A stretch of 64,000 nucleotides of DNA. Source: Halisarca cf. caerulea (lineage: Eukaryota; Porifera; Demospongiae; Chondrillida; Halisarcidae). Under the pieces are notes generated by a model, which worked only from the letters and a program-made list of their open reading frames with translations, searched no databases and was not told the DNA's origin. Positions 36,387 to 46,313 of the stretch are shown here, piece after piece; position 1 is the first letter of the stretch; every line of letters starts with the position of its first letter. The stretch lies in the NCBI GenBank assembly GCA_963170055.1, contig CAUJGJ010000002.1, positions 76,001 to 140,000 of the forward strand, read 5' to 3'. The position numbers and the translations under genes are program-made.

Positions 36387-36579
36387 TTCCAGACCCCTCA
36401 ACTGTTTATGTTCACCTGTTTTTATTCAATTACTTATCAATAATTATTGTACATGTTGTTTTTTGTGGGAGTTATTGGAAAAGTTGTATTAATGCTAAAA
36501 TTTTACGATAAACAACTATGCATACATGCACTAACGAAAACAAATTAATTTAGGGAACCATTGCGCAATCCCTAAAAAT

Positions 36580-38480
36580 ATGGCGCGGATAGCCTTGTCA
36601 AAAATCCGCTTCTTGAAGATAAAACGACTTCCTGCTTGGAAGAAAAAGAACTTGAACGCTGTTCCGTCTTTTTCTGATATGGGTTTGCGGCAAGATGTCC
36701 TGGAATCACTCAAATCGATGAATATCGTTGAACCAACCTGGGTGCAGGTGAGTCGTCTTTCTAGCTCGTTCTGTACTCAGTACCAAACTATTCAACCGTA
36801 CATGGTGTACAATGCTGATCGAAGTTGTTCTATAGTGTGTATTTGCGTGATCACCTTATAATAGCTTTTGTATTTAGCTTAAAGGAATTCCCAAAGTTTT
36901 GAAAGGACAAAATGTGTTTTGCGGAGCAGAAACAGGTTCTGGAAAGACGTTGACATATCTTGCACCTCTGGTGAATGTGTTGAAGAATGAAGAGGACCAA
37001 CATGGAGCAGTAGGGAGGCTACGCTGTCCTCGATCACTGATACTAGTTCCATCTAGGGAATTGGCCTATCAAATTTTGGTAAGTACATGGTCCTGTTGCT
37101 GACACACAGGACTCAAGTGAAAGAAGGGGGGGGGGGATTAACTTCAGTTGTTTTTGTGACCTCTGCCTACAGTCTGTTGCAAAGAGCATGGCTCATTACA
37201 TAAAGTTCAGAGCAGTGGGATTTGTTGGAGGAGTCAAGCGAGTAAGGTCACACCCCCGCCACACCCCCAGCCTCTCACTGTGCGTATTTTACCTGTAGAG
37301 GAGAATTTGTGAGAGTCTGGAACAGCCTATTGACCTTGCCATAGCAACACCACGTTCTCTCCTAGTGAGCAAGCAGAAATTTGGACTGAGTCTGTCGGAT
37401 GTTAGCCATTTTGTTTTGGACGAGGTGGATACTCTACTTGATGACTCCTTCCACAAGGACACCATTAGCATCATCAGATCACTCAATGTCAGTGACTGAT
37501 TCCACCACAACTACATACACCCATTCTGCCACACCCACATACACACACACACACACACACATACACACCCACATGCACCCTGTCCAACTCTATAGAATAT
37601 CTATACCCATCCCAACACACACACACACCAATCCCAACACCCCTCACACACCCATTCTGACACACCTATTCTGACATACCCATTCTGACACACCCACACT
37701 CATTTCTATAAGTGTTTGTGTTGATTCACTAGATACACAACTCAAGTAGTCCCTCTCACCCTGGTGCAGAGCATGGTTGCCAGGTTACCATGCTCTGTGC
37801 AACCTGGTCAGCAGATTTGGAAAAGAACGTCCACAAACAATTCCCTCGTGTGCAGTGGGTCACGTCCAGCACTACTGAACAGGTTCGATTGCAAGTAGAG
37901 CAGATTTTTGTCAAAGTGGAGTACCACCTGAAATCCGGTACAGTTGCTGTCTGCCCTGTCCACATCTGGTCTGTGTGTGATGTGGTATGTGACACCTTCA
38001 GATAAGTTGTTGGAGCTACTGAACCAGAAGAATGATTGCTCTTGTCTAGTGTTCTGTAATAGCATTCCCAGTTGTGACTGGAGCTATCATCACCTCACCA
38101 AACACGGGATTGACTGTTTGAAGTTCCATGGACAGGTTTCTCCTCAGGTGAGGAGACAGACTGTCAGTGGTTGTGTTTTGGTGCATCATTGTCTTGTTGT
38201 TTGCTCTAATTGTGACCAGAACAGACAAAGCACTTTGAAGGAGTTCCGTGATAGGAGATCGGGTGTAATGGTGTGTACAGATGCAGTATCGCGAGGCCTT
38301 GACCTCCCAGAAGTGGACCTCATTGTGAACTTTGATTTCCCTAACTCAGTCAAGGACTATGTCCACAGATGTGGTCGCACAGGAAGGATCAGCTCCAGGA
38401 GAAAAGGCACAGTTGTCAGCTTTATGGCACACAGGAGAGACATAGCAATGGCTCTCACCTTGAAGCAAAGACTCAGTTGA
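36580..38480 (+). CDS. DDX28: DEAD-box RNA helicase, DDX28-like
   Basis: Probable mitochondrial RNA helicase for large-ribosomal-subunit assembly, by family. Exons: 36580-36747, 36878-37078, 37173-37241, 37299-37487, 37733-37937, 38002-38147, 38220-38480; 412 residues. Motifs in order: Q (PTWVQ), I (AETGSGKT), Ia (PSREL), Ib (TPRSL), II (DEVD in LDEVDTLLDDSF), III (CAT), IV (LVFCNS), V (TDAVSRGLDLP), VI (HRCGRTGR). DEVD and CAT replace the usual DEAD and SAT. The leader MARIALSKIRFLKIKRLPAW is basic, without acids, and suits mitochondrial import. DTLLD-SF and VNFDFP match DDX28, although human DDX28 is intronless. The start is 193 bp after the TADA2B stop. Confidence 0.85.
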
Positions 38481-39079
38481 ATGCAGCAGCTTACGGTGGT
38501 GCATGATCACATGGTCATCACATGACATGTCTAGGTATCATGTGGTCATCACATGGCTGTCAGGTGGTCATCACATGGCTGTCAGGTGGTCATCACATGG
38601 TTGTTTGGTCAGCACCTGGCCATCTGTAGTGATAGTTATCACAGCTCAGTGTCCAACATGTTCTTGCCTTGGAAACTAGCTTCCAAAGCCAAAGATCTTC
38701 CCAATGTCTGTAGCAGATCTGTCATGTGCAATGAAATCTCTCAAAGTAGATGTCAGATTATAGAGGTTTTCGGGTTATCCAGTCAAACGTGGTGGGTGCA
38801 TATTAGAATGGCTTGATTAGATAGAATTGTATAGAGGTGTCGTATTGTAGTGGTTATTGTCTGGTTTAGCCAACCCTTTCCAGTCTGGTGTAGCCAACCC
38901 ACCTTTCCACTATAAATATGTCCAAAAGGTGTCACCTGTCTACGACAGTCTCTAGGTGAGGGCGGAGTATGTATGCAAACTTCCCGCATAGATAAACGTT
39001 TATCTATGGCTTCCCGCGGCGCTTCGAAATACGGGGTGCCCATATAGAGTGGGTCACGTGATCAGTGCTTCTCCCGAAG
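38481..39079. other. Region between the DDX28-like and GPCR-PIPK genes
   Basis: 599 bp. A short repeat of ATCACATGGCTGTCAGGTGG lies at about 38535-38605. The last 100 bp are GC-richer and contain a CACGTG site. No other gene seen. Confidence 0.55.
39053..39062 (+). promoter_or_regulatory. Palindromic E-box just before the GPCR-PIPK start
   Basis: GTCACGTGAT, ending 17 bp before the ATG, fits bHLH-zip (USF/MiT) sites and is one base from the lysosomal CLEAR consensus. No occupancy is implied. Confidence 0.3.
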
Positions 39080-39840
39080 ATGAACGATTTTAATTGCACC
39101 GTTTGTGACCAGTTCTGTGAGAACGGTACCAATCACTACGAGAACATTATAGACCACATCTCAGTAGGTACGGGGCTGCTGTCTTTGGCGGGAGGACTAC
39201 TAGTGTTTGTGACATACGGATGCATTCCTCGACTCAGGAAGAAAAGGTCTACCAAGAGGGCTATTCTGATCAGGTAAACCTGACGTTCATCGTAGGACGC
39301 TTATAATTGTGTTTATCTTTTGCACCATTTGCCCTATCGCGTAGGACCTCACTAGATGTTATCGCAGCTTTGGTCAGTATCCTCTCGTCCGTTATACCGA
39401 ACGTGAAGACTCCATGTGATTGTGATTGTTTTAGCGGGGGGTTCAATTCAACTGCAGGACTTTGCGATGCATTTGGAGTGTTTAATACGTTCCTCTTCTT
39501 GGCTTCTCTAACGTGGTATCTCGTTCTTTCTCTGGAGCTGTATTTTGCCATTAAAAGTCCATTCAGGTGATCTTGAATTTGAAAATACAGTCTTATTGTG
39601 TACTGTCTTCCAATTGTTACCACATTGTTACTTATCAGCCTTTGGTTTTCAGTGTAGGCAACAAGTATCGAGTTCTCAGTTATGCGACTGGTTGGACCTA
39701 CCCTGTCTTGTTCACTGGGGTCATCATCATCCTGGCCTTAGTCCAACGCGATCCAATGGACACAGGAGCAGGTATATTGCATGATGCTCACGTGGTTGTT
39801 GTGAGTACAGCAAGTGGTTGGTAGCTGCAGAATGTTCTCT

Positions 39841-39889
<49 letters not shown>

Positions 39890-40494
39890 ACACACACACA
39901 TAATTAGGTATATCAACTCTCTCTGCTAGACGGAAAATTCACTTGGCCCAAACCGTATACAAATGCGTATCTTTACAATCACCTACTTATCCTTAGCAAC
40001 CTTTTTTCCACTCCAACTTCTCACTATAATACTAGAGCATCTTCAACTTTTCAATTAAATCTTCCACGTTTGCGTACTTCCCTTGGCCAGAAGGCATTTA
40101 GTTTTGTCAGCGCATCCATATGGCGATCTCTTCCAAACAACATACGATGCTGTGCGGACTTTTGGGTATTCACAAGACTATGTGAAAATCACTTTTTGAA
40201 TGATTAGCCCAGTATTTCTGTACACAACATGCATGTCTTTTCACACACCAATCACCTTATTTCATGGACAATGGCTATTATATCCCCCAAAACTGATTGA
40301 ATATTATTGTTTTGAAATTCTGATCTCTCATTTTAGTTTTTTGTTGCATCTTATTTTTTGGAATCTTTGTACTTCCTCCGTGTTTCTTTTGTGTTTTGCC
40401 TTTGTCCCTTTTTTTCCTTTCTGGGTGCCACTTATAGTAGCCTCTGGCTAAAGGTTCCCCAGATTAAATAGGAATACCAGATACCTGATACCTG

Positions 40495-40562
<68 letters not shown>

Positions 40563-42627
40563 ACACACACACAGAGAGAGAAAGAGCCTAGTCTCACATA
40601 GCCCATACTCTATTGGGGACTGTGGTGCTGCCTATTTCACCAACCACTGACATTGGTCACTGATGAAAGAGACGAAATAGCAGTATTGGCTGCTATACCA
40701 GACTACATGCAGTCATGAACATCAAGCACTCAATGACAAGTAAGACCTTCCACTGTTGTCTTTACTGAGTACCTTTTGCTGGTCATCTGCAGGTCCTGGA
40801 CTGTCCCTGTTTCATATCTGCTGGATATCAGTGAACACCCAAATAGAATACTACATTGTCTTGCATATTCTAGGATACTTGTTGCCTCTGCTAGTGGCCG
40901 GGTTCATTGCCATTGCTATCCTGTTCAGAGTCTACCGTCTGCTCCGCACTCAGATGCCAGCCACTAGTGAGATAAGGAGAGAAGTACTCAAACAAAATGG
41001 GCTTTTTGTGTCTTTTCTCACCCTTGAAAGCATTGTCTTCTTCATTCTCTGGATCAGTCAGATCATATACTCTGCCTCACTCAATTCTGATTTAGATCCC
41101 AAGTGTTTCTACTTCGGGGACAAAGGGAGTGCTGTGATTGCTGGGCTGTTTGCTGTCATTTATGGGCTAAAGGGGATTCTGGACTTTGTGCTGTGGTGGT
41201 TTAGCAATGCTATCAAATGGAAGGAGATCCGAGCCATGTTCTGCTGCAGGTGTGGAAGGAACAGACTGTACATTGTCAATTCTAGTCAGAGAACTGCACC
41301 TTTGATCGATTCTGGGAAGATTGAAGTAGACAAGACGCTACGTCGCGACGTCATGTTCTGCATCAACCTAGGTATCCTGAGTGTGATCGACAGCCAGATA
41401 TCCAAGAAGGAGGAAGAGCGTAACAGGTTTAGCAAGTCGGCAGACGATACTCTTGCAGACTTTGTGGACGAGTACATTTCAGCAAGGGAGTTTGAAGCAA
41501 TGGAAACTGTTGTATTTGCACAGGGAAACGATGAGGTGAAGATGGAACTGAGACCTCCTGACTTGAGTCAGACTGTAAAGTTTGTTAACGTCGAACCAGA
41601 TGTGTTTGCTCGCCTGAGGATATGCTATCGCACTGATCTGTCAAGTTTTCGAGCATCATTTCAACTCAACAGCATCAAGGACATTGAAGACAGTGGAATG
41701 TTGGAGAAGTTCACAGAAGGGAAGAGTGGAAGCTTCTTCTACTTCACCCGTGACTGGAGGTACATTATAAAAACAGTGACAGACGAGGAGCTCGCAATGA
41801 TGAAGAGGATAGCACAGCCGTACTATCACTACTTGAAGGATAATCCGGACACCCTTCTTCCAAGGTTCTTTGGGCTCTATCGTGTACGCATGGCTAGTGA
41901 ACAGAGCTACATCAGTGTGGTCGTCATGGAGAACATCTTGTTCAGTCAGGCAGGACTGGGGATGAATGTTAAATATGACCTGAAGGGTTCAACCCATGGC
42001 AGACGGACTTTAAAGAAGGACGCAGTGCGTTCACGCTACAAAGGAACCTTGAAAGATCTCGATCTGGACAGAAAAGTTGCCCTTGGGAAGGACAACAGAG
42101 AACGCCTAGTAGAGCAACTTGACAAGGATACAGCCTTTCTTTCTTCACATGCTATCATGGACTACAGCCTGCTTCTTGGAATCCACACGCACAAGGGACA
42201 GAGGATAGACCAGTCGTCAAGGCACCTCTATGCGACAGCGCCTCGTGAGGAGACAGGGTTCACTATCGTGGGGTCTCCTGTGGCCAACACAGAAGAGGAA
42301 GACTTGGACCCTTTCCATGTTCCTTGGTATCGTGTTGACTATGGTGGTCTGAGAAGCACGGACACCAACCACCCTGCTTACGGCCACACCATCAATGCTG
42401 CAGATCAGTCGGTGGAAATGCTGGAACTGAGCTCAATGGGAAGTGTCCCAGAGACCTACTTCATTGGGATAATTGATATTCTCCAAGAGTACAACTGGAA
42501 GAAGAAATCAGAGCATTTTCTGAAAACAAAGGTCCTCTGTGCTAATCCACATGCTATCTCAGCAGTTAACCAACAAGAGTACGCAGAAAGATTTAAGCTT
42601 TTTATGAAAGATATTGTCTTTGAATGA
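39080..42627 (+). CDS. GPCR-phosphatidylinositol phosphate kinase fusion (RpkA type)
   Basis: A receptor and lipid kinase in one 789-residue protein. Exons: 39080-39273, 39345-39566, 39653-39771, 40793-42627; phases agree. Seven hydrophobic segments lie near residues 28-48, 64-83, 108-133, 149-169, 198-224, 247-271 and 290-312. The short outer N-terminus has glycosylation sites NCT and NGT. A cysteine-rich linker leads to the kinase: KSGSFFYFTRDWRYIIKT (glycine-rich loop and lysine), YDLKGSTHGRRTL, AIMDYSLLLGIHTH, FIGIIDILQEYNWKKKSEHF and a C-terminal EYAERFKLFMKDIVFE. The motifs are intact, so a working PIP kinase is expected at a membrane. Known relatives are Dictyostelium RpkA and oomycete GPCR-PIPKs. 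Ligand, G protein and 4- versus 5-kinase specificity cannot be read from sequence. Confidence 0.9.
39841..39898 (+). repeat. (CA)n microsatellite
   Basis: CA array in the third GPCR-PIPK intron, upstream of the LINE relic. Confidence 0.85.
39940..40495 (+). mobile_element. 3' end of a non-LTR retrotransposon (LINE relic)
   Basis: From 40067 an open frame reads RLRTSLGQKAFSFVSASIW then RSLPNNIRCCADFWVF and stops at 40205-40207. This is the usual C-terminus of LINE reverse transcriptases (R-TSLG-K-FS---A--W--LP--IR). A 3' untranslated part follows and ends in GATACCTGATACCTGATA and a CA array. The copy is 5'-truncated, in the sense direction inside intron 39772-40792. Confidence 0.75.
40496..40574 (+). 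repeat. (CA)n microsatellite at the LINE tail
   Basis: CA array directly after the LINE 3' tail, possibly seeded by the tail. The following 218 bp to the acceptor at 40792 show nothing notable. Confidence 0.85.
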
Positions 42628-42821
42628 ATTGGCATGAAAAATGTGTTTCACATGTTCATTGGACGTCATTGTGGATTGTTTTGTATAGCTTGTGTACAGT
42701 GCAAATGGTGGCTGTGATAATATGTGCATTCAATTTAATTATTTAAGTGCATCATTTCAAAGTGGCATTATAGGGCACCAGGTTGGTATGGCCCCATGTA
42801 GCCCTAAGCGTGCACTATGCA

Positions 42822-43090
42822 TGAGCACTGACCACATGAGCACTGACCACATGAACACTGACCACATGAACACTGACCACATGAACACTGACCACATGAA
42901 CACTGACCACATGAGCACTGACCACATGAGCACTGACCACATGAACACTGACCACATGAACACTGACCACATGAGCACTGACCACATGAGCACTGACCAC
43001 ATGAACACTGACCACATGAACACTGACCACATGAGCACTGACCACATGAGCACTGATCGCATGAACACTGACCGCATGAGCACTGAGTAT
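42822..43090. repeat. 15-bp minisatellite
   Basis: About 18 copies of ATGARCACTGACCAC (R is A or G), with the A and G variants in paired blocks. It is open in several frames because 15 is a multiple of three. Confidence 0.9.
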
Positions 43091-43298
43091 ATGCTGTCGG
43101 GACCACACGAGTGCAGACAGCGCCAACAATAGATGAGGATAAGCAACTTAAAGGAAGGAACACAAAACAAACCTAACATGTCGAACAGTACCTGCTGTAG
43201 AGAGGATGATGGAAGCCTGCATGCCTGTTCTTCATGACTCACACCCTGTGCTCCCAAAGTGATAAACTGCGTGAGGTTGACGGACCTCCTATGGAGAG

Positions 43299-43466
43299 GA
43301 GCCTCTTATAACAAGCTCCCCATATAGCAAAACCTCTCTATAACAGACTTTTTGTGGGTTCTATTAGATTGTTATGCATGTGAAATAGCCTCTACATAGT
43401 GGGAACCTGTCTATAACAAACAATTTCTCATGTCCCAGTTGTCCGTTATAGAGAGGTCCCACTGTA
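43299..43466. mobile_element. Degraded pogo/Tigger-like MITE
   Basis: ACCTCTCTATAACAGAC (43332) faces GTCCGTTATAGAGAGGT (43441), inverted with one mismatch. The 3' end reads GGTCCCACTGTATA, so the terminus is CAGTGGGACCTCTCTATAAC, as in pogo-type elements with TA targets. Further degenerate copies of the motif lie near 43302 and 43406. Confidence 0.5.
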
Positions 43467-43533
43467 TACCATAGATACTATATAGTGTCTATGTATTGAG
43501 CTTATAAGGTATTTCCATGGCAACAAAATCAAT

Positions 43534-46237
43534 ATGGCGTCTGACTCGATCATACTGCCCAAGATTACGCGACAGTCGAATGGAAGCTCAGAACATAAAA
43601 GTTTTGCTGGATCTCGTAATTCTTCATGGAATTCAGTATCCCTGGGAGATTCGGGAGTGGACGTTTTGGAGCCTAAACTTCGAGCAGTAGAGAGACCGCC
43701 AGCAAGCGGACAAGGTCTCCTGAAACTGAAAGATGATCAAGTAAATGAAGATAGGGACGAAATCGCCTCTCCAGTTCCTCCTCCTCAACATATGAGAAAA
43801 GTAAGCAGATCTCGTCCATCAGTTCGTGTCGTGTATCCTCAACTATAGCTCCTTATCGCTTCCACCTGCCGCCGCCAGAGGACTGCTGTAGTCCGGATGA
43901 CCAAAGCAGATCTGGAGAAGAAGGAAGCAACGATTATTACCTTACAAAATAAAAACTCGAAGCTCCAAAGCCAACGTCGAGTCTTGGAACAGAAATCATC
44001 GTCTTTAGAAGAGGTGTGTTACGTACAGACCATGTGCTGCCATTAATTGGCTGAGAGGATGTAATAAATGCTACAGTGATGGGTGTAGGTGATAGCATGA
44101 TGGGTGTGGGTGATAGCATGATGGGTGTAGGTGTAGGTGATGCTGTGATGGGTGTGGGTATAGGTGATACTGTGATGGGTGTAGGTGTAGGTGATGCTGT
44201 GATGGGTGTAGGTGTAGGTGATAGCATGATGGGTGTAGGTGTAGGTGATGCTGTGATGGGTGTGGGTATAGGTGATACTGTGATGGGTGTAGGTGTAGGT
44301 GATACTGTGATGGGTGTAGGTGTAGGTGATGCTGTGATGGGTGTAGGTGTAGGTGATGCTGTGATGGGTGTGGGTGTAGGTGATGCTGTGATGGGTGTAG
44401 GTGTAGGTGATGCTGTGATGGGTGTAGGTGTAGGTGATGCTGTGATGGGTGTAGGTGTAGGTGATGCTGTGATGGGTGTGGGTGTAGGTGATGCTGTGAT
44501 GGGTGTAGGTGTAGGTGATGCTGTGATGGGTGTAGGTGTAGGTGATGCTGTGATGGGTGTAGGTGTAGGTGATGCTGTGATGGGTGTAGGTGTAGGTGGT
44601 GCTGTGATGGGTGTGGGTGTAGGTGATGCTGTGATGGGTGTAGGTGTAGGTGATGCTGTGATGGGTGTAGGTGTAGGTGATGCTGTGATGGGTGTGGGTA
44701 TAGGTGATGCTGTGATGGGTGTAGGTGCAGGTGGTGCTGTGATGGGTGTGGGTGTAGGTGATGCTGTGATGGGTGTAGGTGTAGGTGGTGTTGTGATGGG
44801 TGTAGGTGTAGGTGGTGCTGTGATGGGTGTAGGTGTAGGTGATGCTGTGATGGGTGTAGGTGTAGGTGGTACTGTGATGGGTGTAGGTGTAGGTGGTGCT
44901 GTGATGGGTGTAGGTGTAGGTGATGCTGTGATGGGTGTAGGTGTAGGTGGTACTGTGATGGGTGTAGGTGTAGGTGATGCTGTGATGGGTGTAGGTGTAG
45001 GTGATGCTGTGATGGGTACAAAAAGGCATTGTTTGTAGGGTTGTCACGGCAACTGATCATGTCTTCTTGTAGGTGAGAGAATGTTTTGGGACAGTTTGTG
45101 GACTGTTGGGCGTATCCCCAGAGGGTGTGTTCAGCACATCAGTCCAACAGGCAGTGATGGAAAAGGTGAAGATTCTGATGGCGAGTTCCAAGGAATCTGC
45201 CGTAGAAGTGAGTGGTGTTTTCTACTCCCTGCATGTGGGTACCACACTCACTTGTGGAATATGTTTAGGTGTTGTCACTCAATGAAAAACTAGAGGAGCT
45301 TTTAGGGGAGACTGCTCAAGAGAAAGAAAGAGCTAACCACATGACTTCCGAACTTGAACGCTGCAAATGTTCTCTTAGGGAAGCTGAAAAAGAAGGGGAA
45401 CTTGCTAAGGTACACAGCACATTTTGTCTGACTCCCATGTAGCCCCAGCTGTACCCTCTCCCCTGTAGCCCCAGCTGTACCCTCTCCCCTGTAGCACCAG
45501 ATGTACCCTCTCCCACGTAGCCCCAGCTGTACCCTCTCCCCTGTAGCCTCAGCTGTACCCTCTCCCCTGTAACCCCTGCTGTACCCTCTCCCCTGTAGCC
45601 CCAGCTGTACCCTCCCCCCTGTAGCCCTGGCTGTACCCTCCCCCCTGTAGCCCCGGCTGTTCCCCCCCCCCCCCCCTGTAGCCCCGGCTGTTCCCCCCCC
45701 CCCCCCCTGTAGCCCCGGCTGTACCCTCCCCCCTGTAGCCCAGCTGTATCCTCTCCTGTCCACTCTCACAAACTACTGTCTTGTCATGTGTTGTGTTTTT
45801 CAGACTGAAAAGGAGAGGCTGAGGCAAACTTTGGCTAGAACTTCAGCTCAATTTGAAAGCAATCGAAAGCGAATGAAAGACTTGGAGGAGAAGCAGTCAA
45901 AATCTTTGCCTGCTATTGACCACAATAGTTGTGAAGAAGTTAGCAAGTTGCGACAGCACCTGAGCGATATGGAACTCCAGTTGCAGGACCTTCAAGACAG
46001 CTATGCTGGGAAGGATGCCAGCATACAAGCCCTCCAGCAGCAACTAGCTTCGTCACAGGATTTGGTGAGGAGTGCAAGTGTCATGTCTACTAGTCTAGCT
46101 AACCAGACGAAGTCTACACGCCTTCAGCAGATGTTCTCTCTTGTTGTGTTGTGCACAGCTTGGGGAGTTCCTGGATGAGCTGTCTGCTCAGCTTGGGCTG
46201 GTGGAGCAAGACACCACTCCAAACTCCTGCATGCAGC

Positions 46238-46313
<76 letters not shown>

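Larger units (their letters stand above)
42628..43533. other. Region between the GPCR-PIPK and coiled-coil genes
   Basis: 906 bp holding a 15-bp minisatellite (42822-43090) and a degraded MITE (about 43299-43466). No conserved coding sequence is visible. Confidence 0.6.

Noticed and set aside
42815..43257. Repeat arrays considered as a CRISPR array
   Set aside because: Units are 15 bp and directly adjacent, with no unique spacers and no cas genes; the context is eukaryotic.
44043..45060. Open frames over 320 codons (MGVGVGDAV repeats on plus; Tyr/His/Ser repeats on minus)
   Set aside because: They are translations of a 27-bp minisatellite inside an intron, with no conserved domain and no plausible start context.
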